Source of the DNA: Carnegiea gigantea
Taxonomy: Eukaryota > Streptophyta > Magnoliopsida > Caryophyllales > Cactaceae
Length of the DNA: 64,000 bases
Reading direction: 5' to 3'
Assembly: GCA_029747015.1 (NCBI GenBank)
Contig: JAKOGI010000002.1
Coordinates: forward strand, 496,001-560,000
This document shows, in pieces, positions 1 through 14,698 of this stretch. Every line of letters begins with the position of its first letter. Position 1 is the first letter of the stretch. Under the pieces are notes generated by a model, which had not been told where the DNA came from, searched no databases, and saw only the letters and a list, made by a program, of their open reading frames with translations. A program made the translations under genes and the position numbers.

Positions 1-745
1 TCGGCCTTTCTCACAGCGGTCATTTTTTGACTTTATGATATTATAAAATATGTAAAATTTAGTTGATTTTCAGTGTTGCACTCCTTTAAATAATTGAATC
101 TAATCTGTGGCTCCCCTTCGACATTGATCATAACTTCGCCCTGTTCAATTGATGGAGTGTTTGAAAGTTGTTGCGCTGAGATCGAATCTCGCCTATATTA
201 GTCTTGATACCTATCTTTACATAAAATAAAATTTAAAAAAAAAAAAGTCTTTGGGATGAATTACTTGAGATATTGGGCATTAATGTTACCATGTGCCCCT
301 TGGTATATTCAACAGGGTGACGGGCTGACTTTCCTACCCCAGGTTGGTGAGTCGACTTCTCCCACACAAATATCGACCGATAAATCTGGTAGAAATAGAA
401 TAGAACAACCTAATAACAACGATTTGATAATCTTGCTTTTAACTTTTCTTCATCGGATTATGGGCGTCACTGGATTATCGACACCCCCACGAACATCTGA
501 AAGGGCATTGAGCTTTTGAGGAGCATTCTGACGTGGATAAACATCTCTTCTTACTTCTTTTCAACTTTTTCCTCAAATATCTCTTCAACTTCTAATCGTA
601 AATGCCATGAATTGAAATATTCAACGAAGTTATGTTCCATATCAGTTTATCTAATTTGTTCCGCCTTCTAGAAGAAGTTGTATTGAAAGTCCACTAGAGG
701 AATAGCTATGTTCATTTTATTTAATACTTTTAGTAACATATATTG
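1..745. other. intergenic DNA, no gene recognised
   Basis: AT-rich sequence with no open frame that looks like a plant protein. Around 170-246 a box-B-like stretch (GATCGAATCTC) is followed by an A-rich tail, which could be the 3' part of a tRNA-derived SINE, but no box A or target duplication was found. The 87-codon open frame at 256-519 has no recognisable domain. Confidence 0.5.
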
Positions 746-1275
746 ACGGTCCTTTTCTCTGCGAGTTACGGTTTGCAGAATAAGTTCAGATAAATTCAAT
801 TCAGTAAATAAATTCTGAATGATTTTAGCAAATGAATTCAAAAATGTTGATTATTCTTAATAAGTCCAGAATAAGTTCAGTTTAGAATAAGTTCAACAAA
901 TGAGTTCAGAACAAGTTTGATAGCCTGTTCTCTTCGCTTTATTTTGTCTGAACTTATTCTGAACTGAACTTATCTGAACTTGTTCTGGAGTTATTTACTG
1001 AACTTTTTTGAACTTATTTACTGAATTTATGTTGAACTTATTCTGAACTTATTTAGCATAAATTTATGAAGTTATTTGCTGAATTTTTTCTCAACTTATT
1101 TGCTGAACTTATTCTGAACTTATTCTGAAGTTATTTACTAAACTTTATTCTGAACTTATTCTGAACTGAACTTGCCTGAACTTATTCTTTAAAAAATAAG
1201 TCGAAGAGAACAGACTCAGTTCAACAAATAAGTTCAGAATAAGTTTAAACGAAATAAGTCGAAGAGAACAGGGTC
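746..1275. mobile_element. nested MITE cluster with TGAACTTATTC subterminal repeats
   Basis: An inner element of about 290 bp (about 924-1213) has inverted ends CTGTTCTCTTCG and CGAAGAGAACAG. It sits inside a diverged outer copy whose right end (CGAAGAGAACAGGG) lies at about 1255-1268 and whose left end is a degraded match near 750-765. The interior is built from many copies of TGAACTTATTC and its complement AATAAGTTCA. There is no coding capacity. The end sequence resembles the copy at 1469-1727 and, more distantly, the Harbinger-like element at 31406. The superfamily is an inference because no clean target duplication was seen. Confidence 0.65.
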
Positions 1276-1468
1276 TCTATCTATGAATTTAATTCCATTA
1301 AAAAATCTACAAAGTTATGAAAAACATAAGTTTACGTTTTCATAAGAGTATGTGAACTCAGTATAAAATTATAATACCTCATCAAAATTGGAAAGTTTTA
1401 AGATGAAATGAACAAAGCTAATAGCTATTCAAAGTGCATTCGCATGCCTTGGAGGGCCTTGCAAACAA

Positions 1469-1727
1469 GGCTCCATTCTCTTCGACTTATTTTGTCTGAA
1501 CTTATGTTAAACTGAATTTATCTGAACTTATTCTGAACTTATTTGCTGAACTTATTCTAAACTTATTTACTAAATTTATTTTGAACTTATTCTGAACTTA
1601 TTAAGAACAAATTTATGAACTTATTTTATTCTGAACTTTATTCACTTAACATATTCTAAATTTATTATGAACTTAACTTAATTATCTGAACTTATACTTC
1701 AAAAAATAAGTCGAAGAGAACAGAGCC
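1469..1727. mobile_element. MITE, second copy of the CTGTTCTCTTCGACTTATTTT family
   Basis: A 259 bp element with inverted ends: GGCTCCATTCTCTTCGACTT on the left and AAGTCGAAGAGAACAGAGCC on the right (18 of 20 matching). The interior carries the same repeated TGAACTTATTC motif as the 746-1275 cluster. The flanks are CAA and TAA, compatible with a 3 bp TWA duplication of PIF/Harbinger MITEs, with one mismatch. It is non-coding and non-autonomous. Confidence 0.7.
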
Positions 1728-2668
1728 TAAGTCTTTTGAATAATAACCGCCAAGCAAATATAGTAATTATTATATCTAGTGTGAAATTCCGTGCAAGAGC
1801 ACTTACAATGGTGATTCATATTCTTTGATCATAAGTAGGGGCCTATACCTTCCATATTATCTTACAACCCAACTTTTTCTCTCCTTTCTTCATCAAATAG
1901 ATCACCAATTGGATCATCAAATAAAATATAATTACTCATGAACCCATAATTAAATATAGTTAATTTGTTTTAACATTTTATTTGGTACTATTTATTAATG
2001 TGCTTGCCAAAAAAAGGGAAAAGGAAGTTGTGAGCAGATCACTGCAGGGATCCGATCCGCGGAGCGAGTCGTATGTATCTCGTATGGATCACTGATGCAT
2101 ATGATATTTGGATCGTGAGCCTCCCTTTTGGACCATGATCCAAACAATACAGGTGCTCTAAGGACTCATCATACGGAGGCTTCACCTTTGGATATATACA
2201 GAAGATAGTCCGTTTATCAGAGGCCTTTACCTACCTTCACAGTCCAAATTGGAAACCCGGCCGGATATGCCCCTAATTCATCAAGCTTTAGAAACATAGT
2301 TCAAAGCTTTCATAACCTGACACTCGATTTATGTTGAGTAATTGGGTTTTCAAATGTAGGAGAGGTTTCTTCCAATGAGCGGGTAAGGTGAATATAGCTG
2401 AACAGAAAAACCCACAATAATGCTTGGTATAGACTTGGCATATAACAGGCAGAAGCAGGCGCTAGTTTGTCAGAAAGATATACACATCCAATGTCATTCA
2501 TTCATTTCAAGCATGCTGTAGATGTTTATAAAGAAGGAAATAATCTGATCGACTGTTAAATCTATAAACATCACTTTCAATGTTCGACATTATTGAGGAA
2601 TGGTAGAGTTGGTGAAATCTACATGGAAACTTAATAATGGCTGTTGTTATCTAAAGAAAACCTGGAAA
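1728..2668. other. intergenic DNA and 3' flank of the glycerol kinase gene
   Basis: No gene recognised. The part nearest 2668 should be the 3' UTR of the minus-strand glycerol kinase gene. The 2040-2260 stretch is less AT-rich than its surroundings, with several GATCC/GGATC words, but shows no repeat structure I can define. Confidence 0.5.
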
Positions 2669-7104
<4,436 letters not shown>

Positions 7105-7395
7105 TCAGTGCGATGAATCCAATGAGATGATGATGATGATGAAAAAGAGGATGAAGATCAATGAGCCGTTGAGAATAGAAATAACAAAAGAGTCTGAAAG
7201 CAAAGGTGTGTCCCTTTTTTTAACTAATCTTTGGGAGGTTGGGAAAGCGTTGACCAAAGTTGTAGGCTCTATCCAGTTGGTATTCACTATGAATTATGAG
7301 GACGACTATTGGGCGGTTTGGTCCATCATGGCCTTGAATGATTTGGAGGTTTTATCTTTCTTGTTTTCTTTCCTTTTTGGTTGGAGAGATTAGAA

Positions 7396-7413
7396 CACGT
7401 GGCCACGTGGGCC
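7396..7413. promoter_or_regulatory. paired G-box/ABRE-like cores upstream of glycerol kinase
   Basis: Two CACGTG palindromes lie 2 bp apart (7396-7401 and 7404-7409) and run directly into TGGGCC (7408-7413), about 300 bp upstream of the glycerol kinase ATG at 7098. G-boxes with ACGTGGC context are bZIP/bHLH sites and ABRE-like. A role in regulating glycerol kinase is an inference from position. Confidence 0.5.
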
Positions 7414-7645
7414 GATACACTGATATTGAGGAAACTCTTACCCTTTTTTGGAAGATTACTAGCATCTTTACACGTAGATATGTCATTTTTACGTTTAATA
7501 AAAAATGTCATTTTCACGTTTAATAAAAAATGTTTTTGTATGATACCAATTACCAAAGAGATCGAACACTTTCTTTTATTCACTATTTAGATTTCAGAAG
7601 CAGTTTGAATATTAGTTTTTTTGGCATATTTTAGGTGATGTTTGA

Positions 7646-7796
7646 GAGTTCATAGCCTCAAATAGCACTCAATTATCGATTTTTTTCCAAATTAGTATCG
7701 AATTATTATTTTTTTCAGTAAGTTAACAAGATTTTTCTAATGTCACACTAGGTGACCTATTAACCTAGAGTAGCAGGTAAGTAACTTATGTTTTTT

Positions 7797-7842
<46 letters not shown>

Positions 7843-8129
7843 TAATGTTAAAAAAACCTGCCCGAACCCTTGTTGCTACTACCCGATCACCACAACCCCT
7901 TAATTATTATTATTATTATTATTATTATTAAAAAAACACAAATTACCTGCCACTCTAGGTTAAAAGGTCACCTTGTGTTACTTTAGAAAACTTAACTCTA
8001 GGTTAAAAGGTCACCTTGTGTTACTTTAGAAAACTATTATAAACTTAGTACTACTGGGGAAAAAGAAAATAAGTTGATGTTAATTTGGAAAAAAATTAAT
8101 AATTGAGCGCTACTTAAGGCTATGAACTC
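7646..8129. mobile_element. MULE-type MITE with about 200 bp inverted arms
   Basis: A fold-back element. The left arm starts GAGTTCATAGCC and the right arm ends GGCTATGAACTC. The arms match inward for roughly 200 bp, including AGGTGACCT and CTCTAGGTTAA segments. The loop is flanked by an (AAT)n run (7799-7842) and an (ATT)n run (7902-7930). The flanks carry a 9 bp target duplication, RATGTTTGA (7637-7645 and 8130-8138, one mismatch). Long inverted arms with a 9 bp duplication are characteristic of Mutator-like elements. A 43 bp stretch in the right arm is duplicated in tandem (about 7952-8033). No coding capacity. Confidence 0.8.
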
Positions 8130-8543
8130 AATGTTTGATCCGATGACTAAAGAAATGGCATAAGATAACAAAGTGATGATCGTAAGGTGTATATATACAT
8201 AGGAGTGTGTACCCTCTTATCATGTGTATAATATTTTTTCAATATGTATTTGTTATGTACATAATTTTTAATACATAATGTTAATGTAATTTATAAGAAT
8301 TGGTACTCCTACGATTATATGATGAAGGTTTTAGGCGTGATATTGTTTGTTAACTGCCGAGGATGAGAAACCACATCTTGAAACATCGACGGCGAAACTT
8401 GAAAGACTTGGCGTATATCACTTTTTGATCTTCTCGTAGCTGCCCCGTTATCTGATTCTTCATTCTTCTTCATCTCTCTTCATCTTTCCTCTCTCTCAGA
8501 GTAATCGAGCTCCTTTCATACAATTTTATGCCCATTGCTTCAG

Positions 8544-8813
8544 GTTCTCTTTTGCCCTTAATTTCGTTAGTGTGTATGTTGAAGATCACGTGTTTTCTCT
8601 CAGTCCAATTTTTAAGTTTTATACTCAATTTTTATGAAGATAAATTGTGGGTAGTGCCTAATTTTCCATAAAATTGTTCTGGTCACTGCTAGGGGAAGAA
8701 ATGAAAATTTGAGAATTGCAGATCGCATGCTTTTAAGTTCGAAACTTTATGATCTTCCTGCAATGATGTTTCGTGGGCAAGTATTAATTTTTGGTGAAAT
8801 TGTTGTGCTATAG
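8544..8813 (+). other. probable 5' UTR intron of the calcineurin-B-like gene
   Basis: A donor CAG|GTTCTC at 8543/8544 and an acceptor CTATAG at 8813 lie just upstream of the ATG at 8827, in a T-rich stretch typical of a plant intron. The leader exon before it (about 8430-8543) is rich in CTTCTT/CTCTCT. The splice is inferred from sequence only. Confidence 0.5.
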
Positions 8814-8826
8814 CTGGAAGAAGCAA

Positions 8827-11800
8827 ATGGGTAATAATCCGTCAATGCTGACCCAATACGATATTGAAGAAGTTCAAGAACACTGTAATAATTTATGTGG
8901 GGTTTCTCTCTCCTTCTTTTGTGATTATGCTGCTAAATTTTGTTTGGATGGTGTTTTATGATTAAATTTGGAATACAAGATGTTCTAATTGCTTGGTCTC
9001 AGTTAATCAGCAAGAGATAGTGTCTCTGTATCAGAGATTTTGTCAACTTGATCGGAATGCCAAGGGCTTCATATCAGCCGATGAGTTCATGTCTGTACCA
9101 GAATTTGCTATGAACCCATTAGCTCAGGTATCGAACACATCGATTTTGAATCACATCAGGGTTGCTGATAATGTACAAATTTTGAATTGGAAGCTGGTCT
9201 CCGCTTCTTTCATGAATTGAGGGTGGTTGAATGTCAATGCAGAGGCTGTTGAAGATGGTTGATGGCTTGAATTTTAAGGACTTCGTAGCATTCCTTTCTA
9301 CTTTCGGTCCCAGAGCTAGCATTGAGCAGAAAATTGGGCGTAAGTTGCAATGCTTACCCTGCTGTTAATATTGAATTCCATAGGCATGCCATTAGATCTT
9401 GTTTGTGTTACCTTTTGAGTTAACCGCTATGAATGGAAAGAAGTCTATTCCTTAACACACAGCTATTTGTATATGCTGGTAACTATTTCTGAACAATTTT
9501 ATCGTAAGCTTCAGTCTGCTATGGCTTACTCCTTTTTGTTTGTTCTACCTTCGGTTGTACACAGAATTACATTACGAGCCAATATTTGGATTTTGTCCAG
9601 TTTGCTGTATCATAATTCATTCTCCATATAGCAACTACACGATTGCAACGATTGCGGTTTGCCTAGTTGATTAGTCATTGTAATCGAAGTCATGATCTGG
9701 TGTAGGAAGATACAACTATTTTGGAAATTGGGACTGTGTTATGTTTTCATACATTCCAGTCTCGCCATGTAAGCAGTGAATGGTATATAAGTGTCTATTG
9801 CGATTTGGTGGGCTAAAGTTAATATCGAGAGCAATACCCTGACATTACCTCCATTGCACCAAGAATTTCTAAATTATGCAACCAAACGAAATTTTTTCCG
9901 TCAATTGGGTTCAGGCTGATCGACATTTCGTGAATTTAAGGTGGCAAGTCTTTAGCTCTGCAACGGCTCCACCCTTGGTAACCTGAATAGTTGCTGCTTA
10001 GCGTTTACTATGTGAATTGAATTTTTGTCATGTTCTTCTCTGTAAGATAGTTGTATTCTGTGGTGGGATCCTATGATGAACTCCTAAGTTTCATGACTTT
10101 AAGTTGTGAAAAGCCAGTATTAGAGAATGTGCTCCACATGTTTTTTACATGCATTTTTATGTTGTGTGATTTTTTTTGGGGGGGGGGGGTTAGCTGTGAA
10201 GGTTAAGTTAGAAGAGAGGAAGAAATAAAGGAAGAAGATGAGACAGAAAAATAGAAAGGGAGGAAAGAGAGAGCGAGTTTCGGAGAGAGGAGTAAAACTA
10301 ATTCGTGGTGTTTCAATTACGAACAGTACATCGCTAGGTTAGAATACTTATACCTTATCACGGTTACTTCTCTAGACTAAGCCCTGCTGCTCAATTATGT
10401 AAATACCAATGACTAATACTAGAATTCTGGAACCCTGGTAAGTTGGTGAAACTTGGAAAACATAGGGTTATCAGTCATGACATTTTCCTGACTCCACTTT
10501 AGAAAGATGTTTCCCTTGCTGGGTTGTGTTCTCGTTATGCTTCATGTGATTGCTTCAAGTACATTGTGTTTAGGTTTTGACTGGGTTAGCCTGTTCGGAT
10601 TTAGATGATCATCAACCCACTTGACAAATTTTGCTGAAGGATCATCCTTTATCTTTTTCTTTCTTTTTTTTGCCTTCATAGACCAGCGGGTGACGGTTTA
10701 TATGATAGTTTGCAACTTTGCATGCTGATGATCCTTCCAACGAAGATGACGGCATATGAACATTTCATTATCAAGTTCTTGCAAGCCAAACTTCAAGCGA
10801 TTGCTGGTTCTGAAGTATCTCTGATTCCTTTTTGCAGTTATTTTCAAGGTGTATGATTCAGATGGTAATGGGAAGGTGACGTTCAATGACATCCTAGAGG
10901 TTCTGCGTGACTTGACTGGTTCATTTATGTCTGATGACCAAAGAGAGGTACGGAGAGTATTGCATCGGTCATCTTTTCTAGCAAAGTCGTATGGTTATTA
11001 ATGTTCTCTCTCGCATATTAATCTTTCCCTAATGTTTAAAGTCATTTTATTGCCAACAACGCATGATAAGTCTTTAACATATTTTCATGGTCTGAAAATT
11101 TTCTGTATTCTTTGTTCTGACAAAAGCACTTCCTGCGTTGTGGAGTAACCATTGTCAAAATATGCTTGTGGGCAATCAATATGCAAAGTAAACCACTAAT
11201 GGATGCTTCAGTTAGTCTAGTAATAAATGCATGAGGAGATGGTGGCTAATTAGAACACTGCTAAAGAGGGGGAACTGTCATTGTGGGATGGAGTGCACAG
11301 GTCAAAGGATGAAAGGTGTGGGGAGGGGGAAGGGCTTATATACAAACTACTGCCATTTTGAGCTTTCATGTGTCAACTGCGCACTGAACAATGTTTCTTT
11401 TCTGTTTGGTTTCTTGATCATCTTTTGCATTAAATCACGTAGCACTTCCCCAGATCCCCACCTATAATATAATGAAAGTCAATTAGGACACCCTTGAATG
11501 TTCTGCCAAGGATGATCTTCTATTATACTGTATTAGTTTTATAAAAAACTGCATAATGTGTTTGAATATTTGATAGGACCCAATGTTGACTTCATCCAAA
11601 AATAAAGCGAGAGAATTTGACATTTGTGTAAGTTTTCCAAGATGCTCTAGCTAGAATTGATCAATATATCTTGGAGGCATTCTTCTCTCGGGCGAAATTG
11701 AAAGCAACATGGCATTCAATGAACGGGCATCTTTTCTTGCATGAGAGAAACGAATTTTTAGAGGAAAAGATTACAATAGTCGACGTAGCTGAATTATTGT

Positions 11801-12519
11801 CCATGACAATTACAGTGCTTCCAGTATATGCCTGATTAACGTCATGTCAGTACGTCAGATGTCACTTTATGTAAAATCTTCTGTGTGAACAATCTTTTGC
11901 TTGGTTTCTGTCAAATGCTGTGGCTAATGATTTCTTAAGATGCATTCCCTTGTCCATCAAATGAAACTTGTACCAATGTTGCCCTGATGAATTCATATTC
12001 TATGCCCATAAGAAACATGCACTGGTGATTACTGATGTCATTTCCCTGTCTTGCAGGACGTCTTAACACAGTTGCTGCAGGAAGCTGGCTACACAATGGA
12101 CTCTTGTTTGCTTTTGGATGATTTTATCCATGTAATTTTCTTCCTTCTACTGTTTTTCCTTTGTCTTACTCAGTTGTGTGTGGCCTGTTCGTTGTCATAT
12201 TTATATGTGCTTGTTCTTATACTTCTGCACACCAGGTTTATGATAATTGGAAATGTCAAAAATTAGTTGAAATCTCTTTTCTTAGTCACGTCAAATGTGG
12301 CAATTTAGCATGAACATGCTAATCGGATCCAGAGCAGAGATGGATAAATGTTATGAAACCTTACCTTTCCTTTACTTATCAAACTTGAGAAATCAAGTGA
12401 CGGAACTGTACCCTTGCCCTCTCTTGTGCAGTTTCATCTGTAACCGCTCTTTTTCTGACCCATTTCAGATTTTTGCAAATTCGGACATGAAGATGGAGGT
12501 GGAAGTTCCAGTTGATTAG
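8827..12519 (+). CDS. calcineurin-B-like EF-hand protein, 6 coding exons
   Basis: A calcium sensor related to calcineurin regulatory subunit B; it matches the Arabidopsis EF-hand protein I recall as At3g18430. Exons: 8827-8896, 9003-9127, 9243-9339, 10838-10947, 12057-12131 and 12469-12519. All junctions are GT-AG and the frame closes at 528 nt, giving 175 aa. The N-terminus MGNNPS fits N-myristoylation (Gly2, Ser6). EF-hand 1 loop is DRNAKGFISADE (residues 40-51). EF-hand 3 loop is DSDGNGKVTFND (104-115), with Asp rather than Glu at position 12. The second and fourth EF-hand regions lack recognisable acidic loops. The C-terminus ends in VEVPVD. Plants have no canonical calcineurin A, so the partner is not evident from sequence. 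Introns 3 and 4 are long (about 1.5 and 1.1 kb) and carry no gene. Confidence 0.95.
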
Positions 12520-13881
12520 CCAAAATGCAAGCAGAGACCAGAAATCATTCTAAATTTGTAACATAACAGCTATAGCTGAGATTTTGTTTTATGGAGCAAC
12601 CCATGAATACAACTGGCCTACATGGTGAAACACATATCACTCATCAATCTTTGCCTCTAATCACCTGTGATTATCATTAGCTTAAGTTAAGCAGGATTTT
12701 TTAAAAATCTCCCACTCTCTCTTTTGCTTTCTTGTGGATTTGTGGATCTCCTGTTGTGTTGGGCACTGTCGTAGTTTTTGCCTTATTGTGCCCTGGCCTG
12801 AAGAGCTTCTGTGATGTTCACTGGAACTGCACTGGTAGCATTTTCAGGCTTATGTGCATTAATATACCTGCACTGTGTTAATTTACAGTACTTTGGTTCT
12901 TTTCACCGTTCAGCATATGAGATCTTGCCCAGTTGGCATGTAGCATGATACAGGCCTTTTCTTTTCATGGGTAAATAGTTGTAGTCAAAATTTCCCCTCG
13001 AAAAGAACAGGTCCTACCTTGGTACAATGGTATTGTGTAGCCTTTATTTCCTTGCTATTCTCTATTTTAAATTGCCATGCTAGACTTATTTGTGTCATTT
13101 AAGGCCCTCAATAAACAACGAGAGAATCTGGGTTTATGTTCGTGATAGACCAAAAGGGAGGGAAGATGAGTTGGCTTATGCTTGTATCTCTACACTTCAA
13201 TCTTCAAATTTTTCAGCGTGTATTCGCATGTACACAATTTTTAATATTTAGCACTGACGTAGCATATGAGAGTATGTACTCTAAAGAATATGATATAGGC
13301 TTTGGGAAACTGGCCTAGCAGTCACAGAGGAAGCTTGTCAAGACTCGCCAGCCTTTGCATATGACAGCAGTATGAGCATACCCTACTGATTTATCGATTG
13401 TTTTCAGTGATGGGTGAATCTAGGGTGGAAGTTCAGGCTTCATTCATTTGCTCCCTTCACTTGAAATTAGGGAGGGAGAGGCAAAAAGATGTCATTGTCC
13501 ATATCCCCCAAGATCAACAAGAAAGGCCGTCAAAAAAGAGAAGATCAAAGGAAAAATCTTTTTTCTTTTTTTGGGGGGGGGGGAGGAGGACGTCAACAGT
13601 ATAAGTTTAAAATAAAAAGAAAAAACTATCAAGCTCTATAAGTGATCGACAGAGATAACAATTATCCACCAAAGAAATGGAAAATGCTTCCTAGTTCCTA
13701 GCAATCTCATAAACAATCACCTCACTACCACCATAATACGATCTAAGCCAGCTACTGAGTAATAACTAAAACCCATAGGAGAGACCCCATCCTAGCCCAA
13801 ATGACCTAATACACCCACAAATGACTGACCTACATAGGAAGAAAGAGGATGGAGGAAAAAGTAAATGAAGCATCATGTCTC
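12520..13881. other. convergent intergenic region, two 3' UTRs
   Basis: The space between the convergent calcineurin-B-like gene (plus) and the acidic-protein gene (minus). It should contain both 3' UTRs. An abrupt T7-G11 homopolymer junction lies at 13566-13583. No other gene or repeat is recognised. Confidence 0.5.
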
Positions 13882-14659
13882 TCATTTCTTCTTTTTCTGT
13901 GGAGGCTGTTGCTTTTCATCGTCATCGTCATCATCATCATCCTCATCATCTTCGTCATCATCGTCATCGTCGTCGTCATCATCATCGTCATCGTCACTGC
14001 CTCCATTATCGTTGGCCTCGGCATCATCATCTGGGTCTCCATCATCATCACTACCATCTTCCTCTGAGTATTCCTCATCATCGTCGTCGTCACCATCATC
14101 CGCATCCTCATCATCACCATCGTCGTCATCGTTTTCAGAGTCACTAGCATCTTTGGCCTCAGCATCAGCTTCCTTTGCTTGGTAAAGCTGAGACAGAGAA
14201 AGCCTGCAATTTGGAACACCAGTTAATTGACAAGTTGACATATCAACATTGTAGAAAGAAAAGTGAGCAAAAGGTGGTCAATAGCTACCATCTATTTTGG
14301 AGAAGCTCACTGTCCACAGTGAGATGTTCTGCGATCTGCAATGCACGAGTGCAAACAACATACAACACATTTAGACAAAGTTGATATTGCACATCTGCCT
14401 ATATTTGCGTTCACGAAAATTCAATGGAAAGAACGTCAACATCAATCATGCAGGAACAAGCCCAGAAGGAAAGAGTAATGGATTACAAGATTTGACAGTG
14501 AAAAAGGGAGAAAAAGGCATCCGGAAGACAGTTGATTTTTCACTGACGTAAGAGATGCTTCACGGGAGGCTTTCGACTTCCACCTATTAAAAATTGTCCC
14601 CACCTGAACCCAGCACGGAATTTCGCTACAATGCAAATGACATACAAACAGCATTTCTC

Positions 14660-14698
<39 letters not shown>

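Noticed and set aside
170..246. tRNA-like box B with A-rich tail
   Set aside because: No box A at the right distance, no cloverleaf and no target duplication, so neither a tRNA gene nor a SINE is supported.
256..519. 87-codon open frame near the left edge
   Set aside because: No recognisable domain, no splice context, and it lies in repeat-like DNA.
13849..14185. Long plus-strand frames rich in Ser, His or Val/Ile
   Set aside because: They are antisense readings of the Asp-codon microsatellite of the minus-strand acidic-protein gene.
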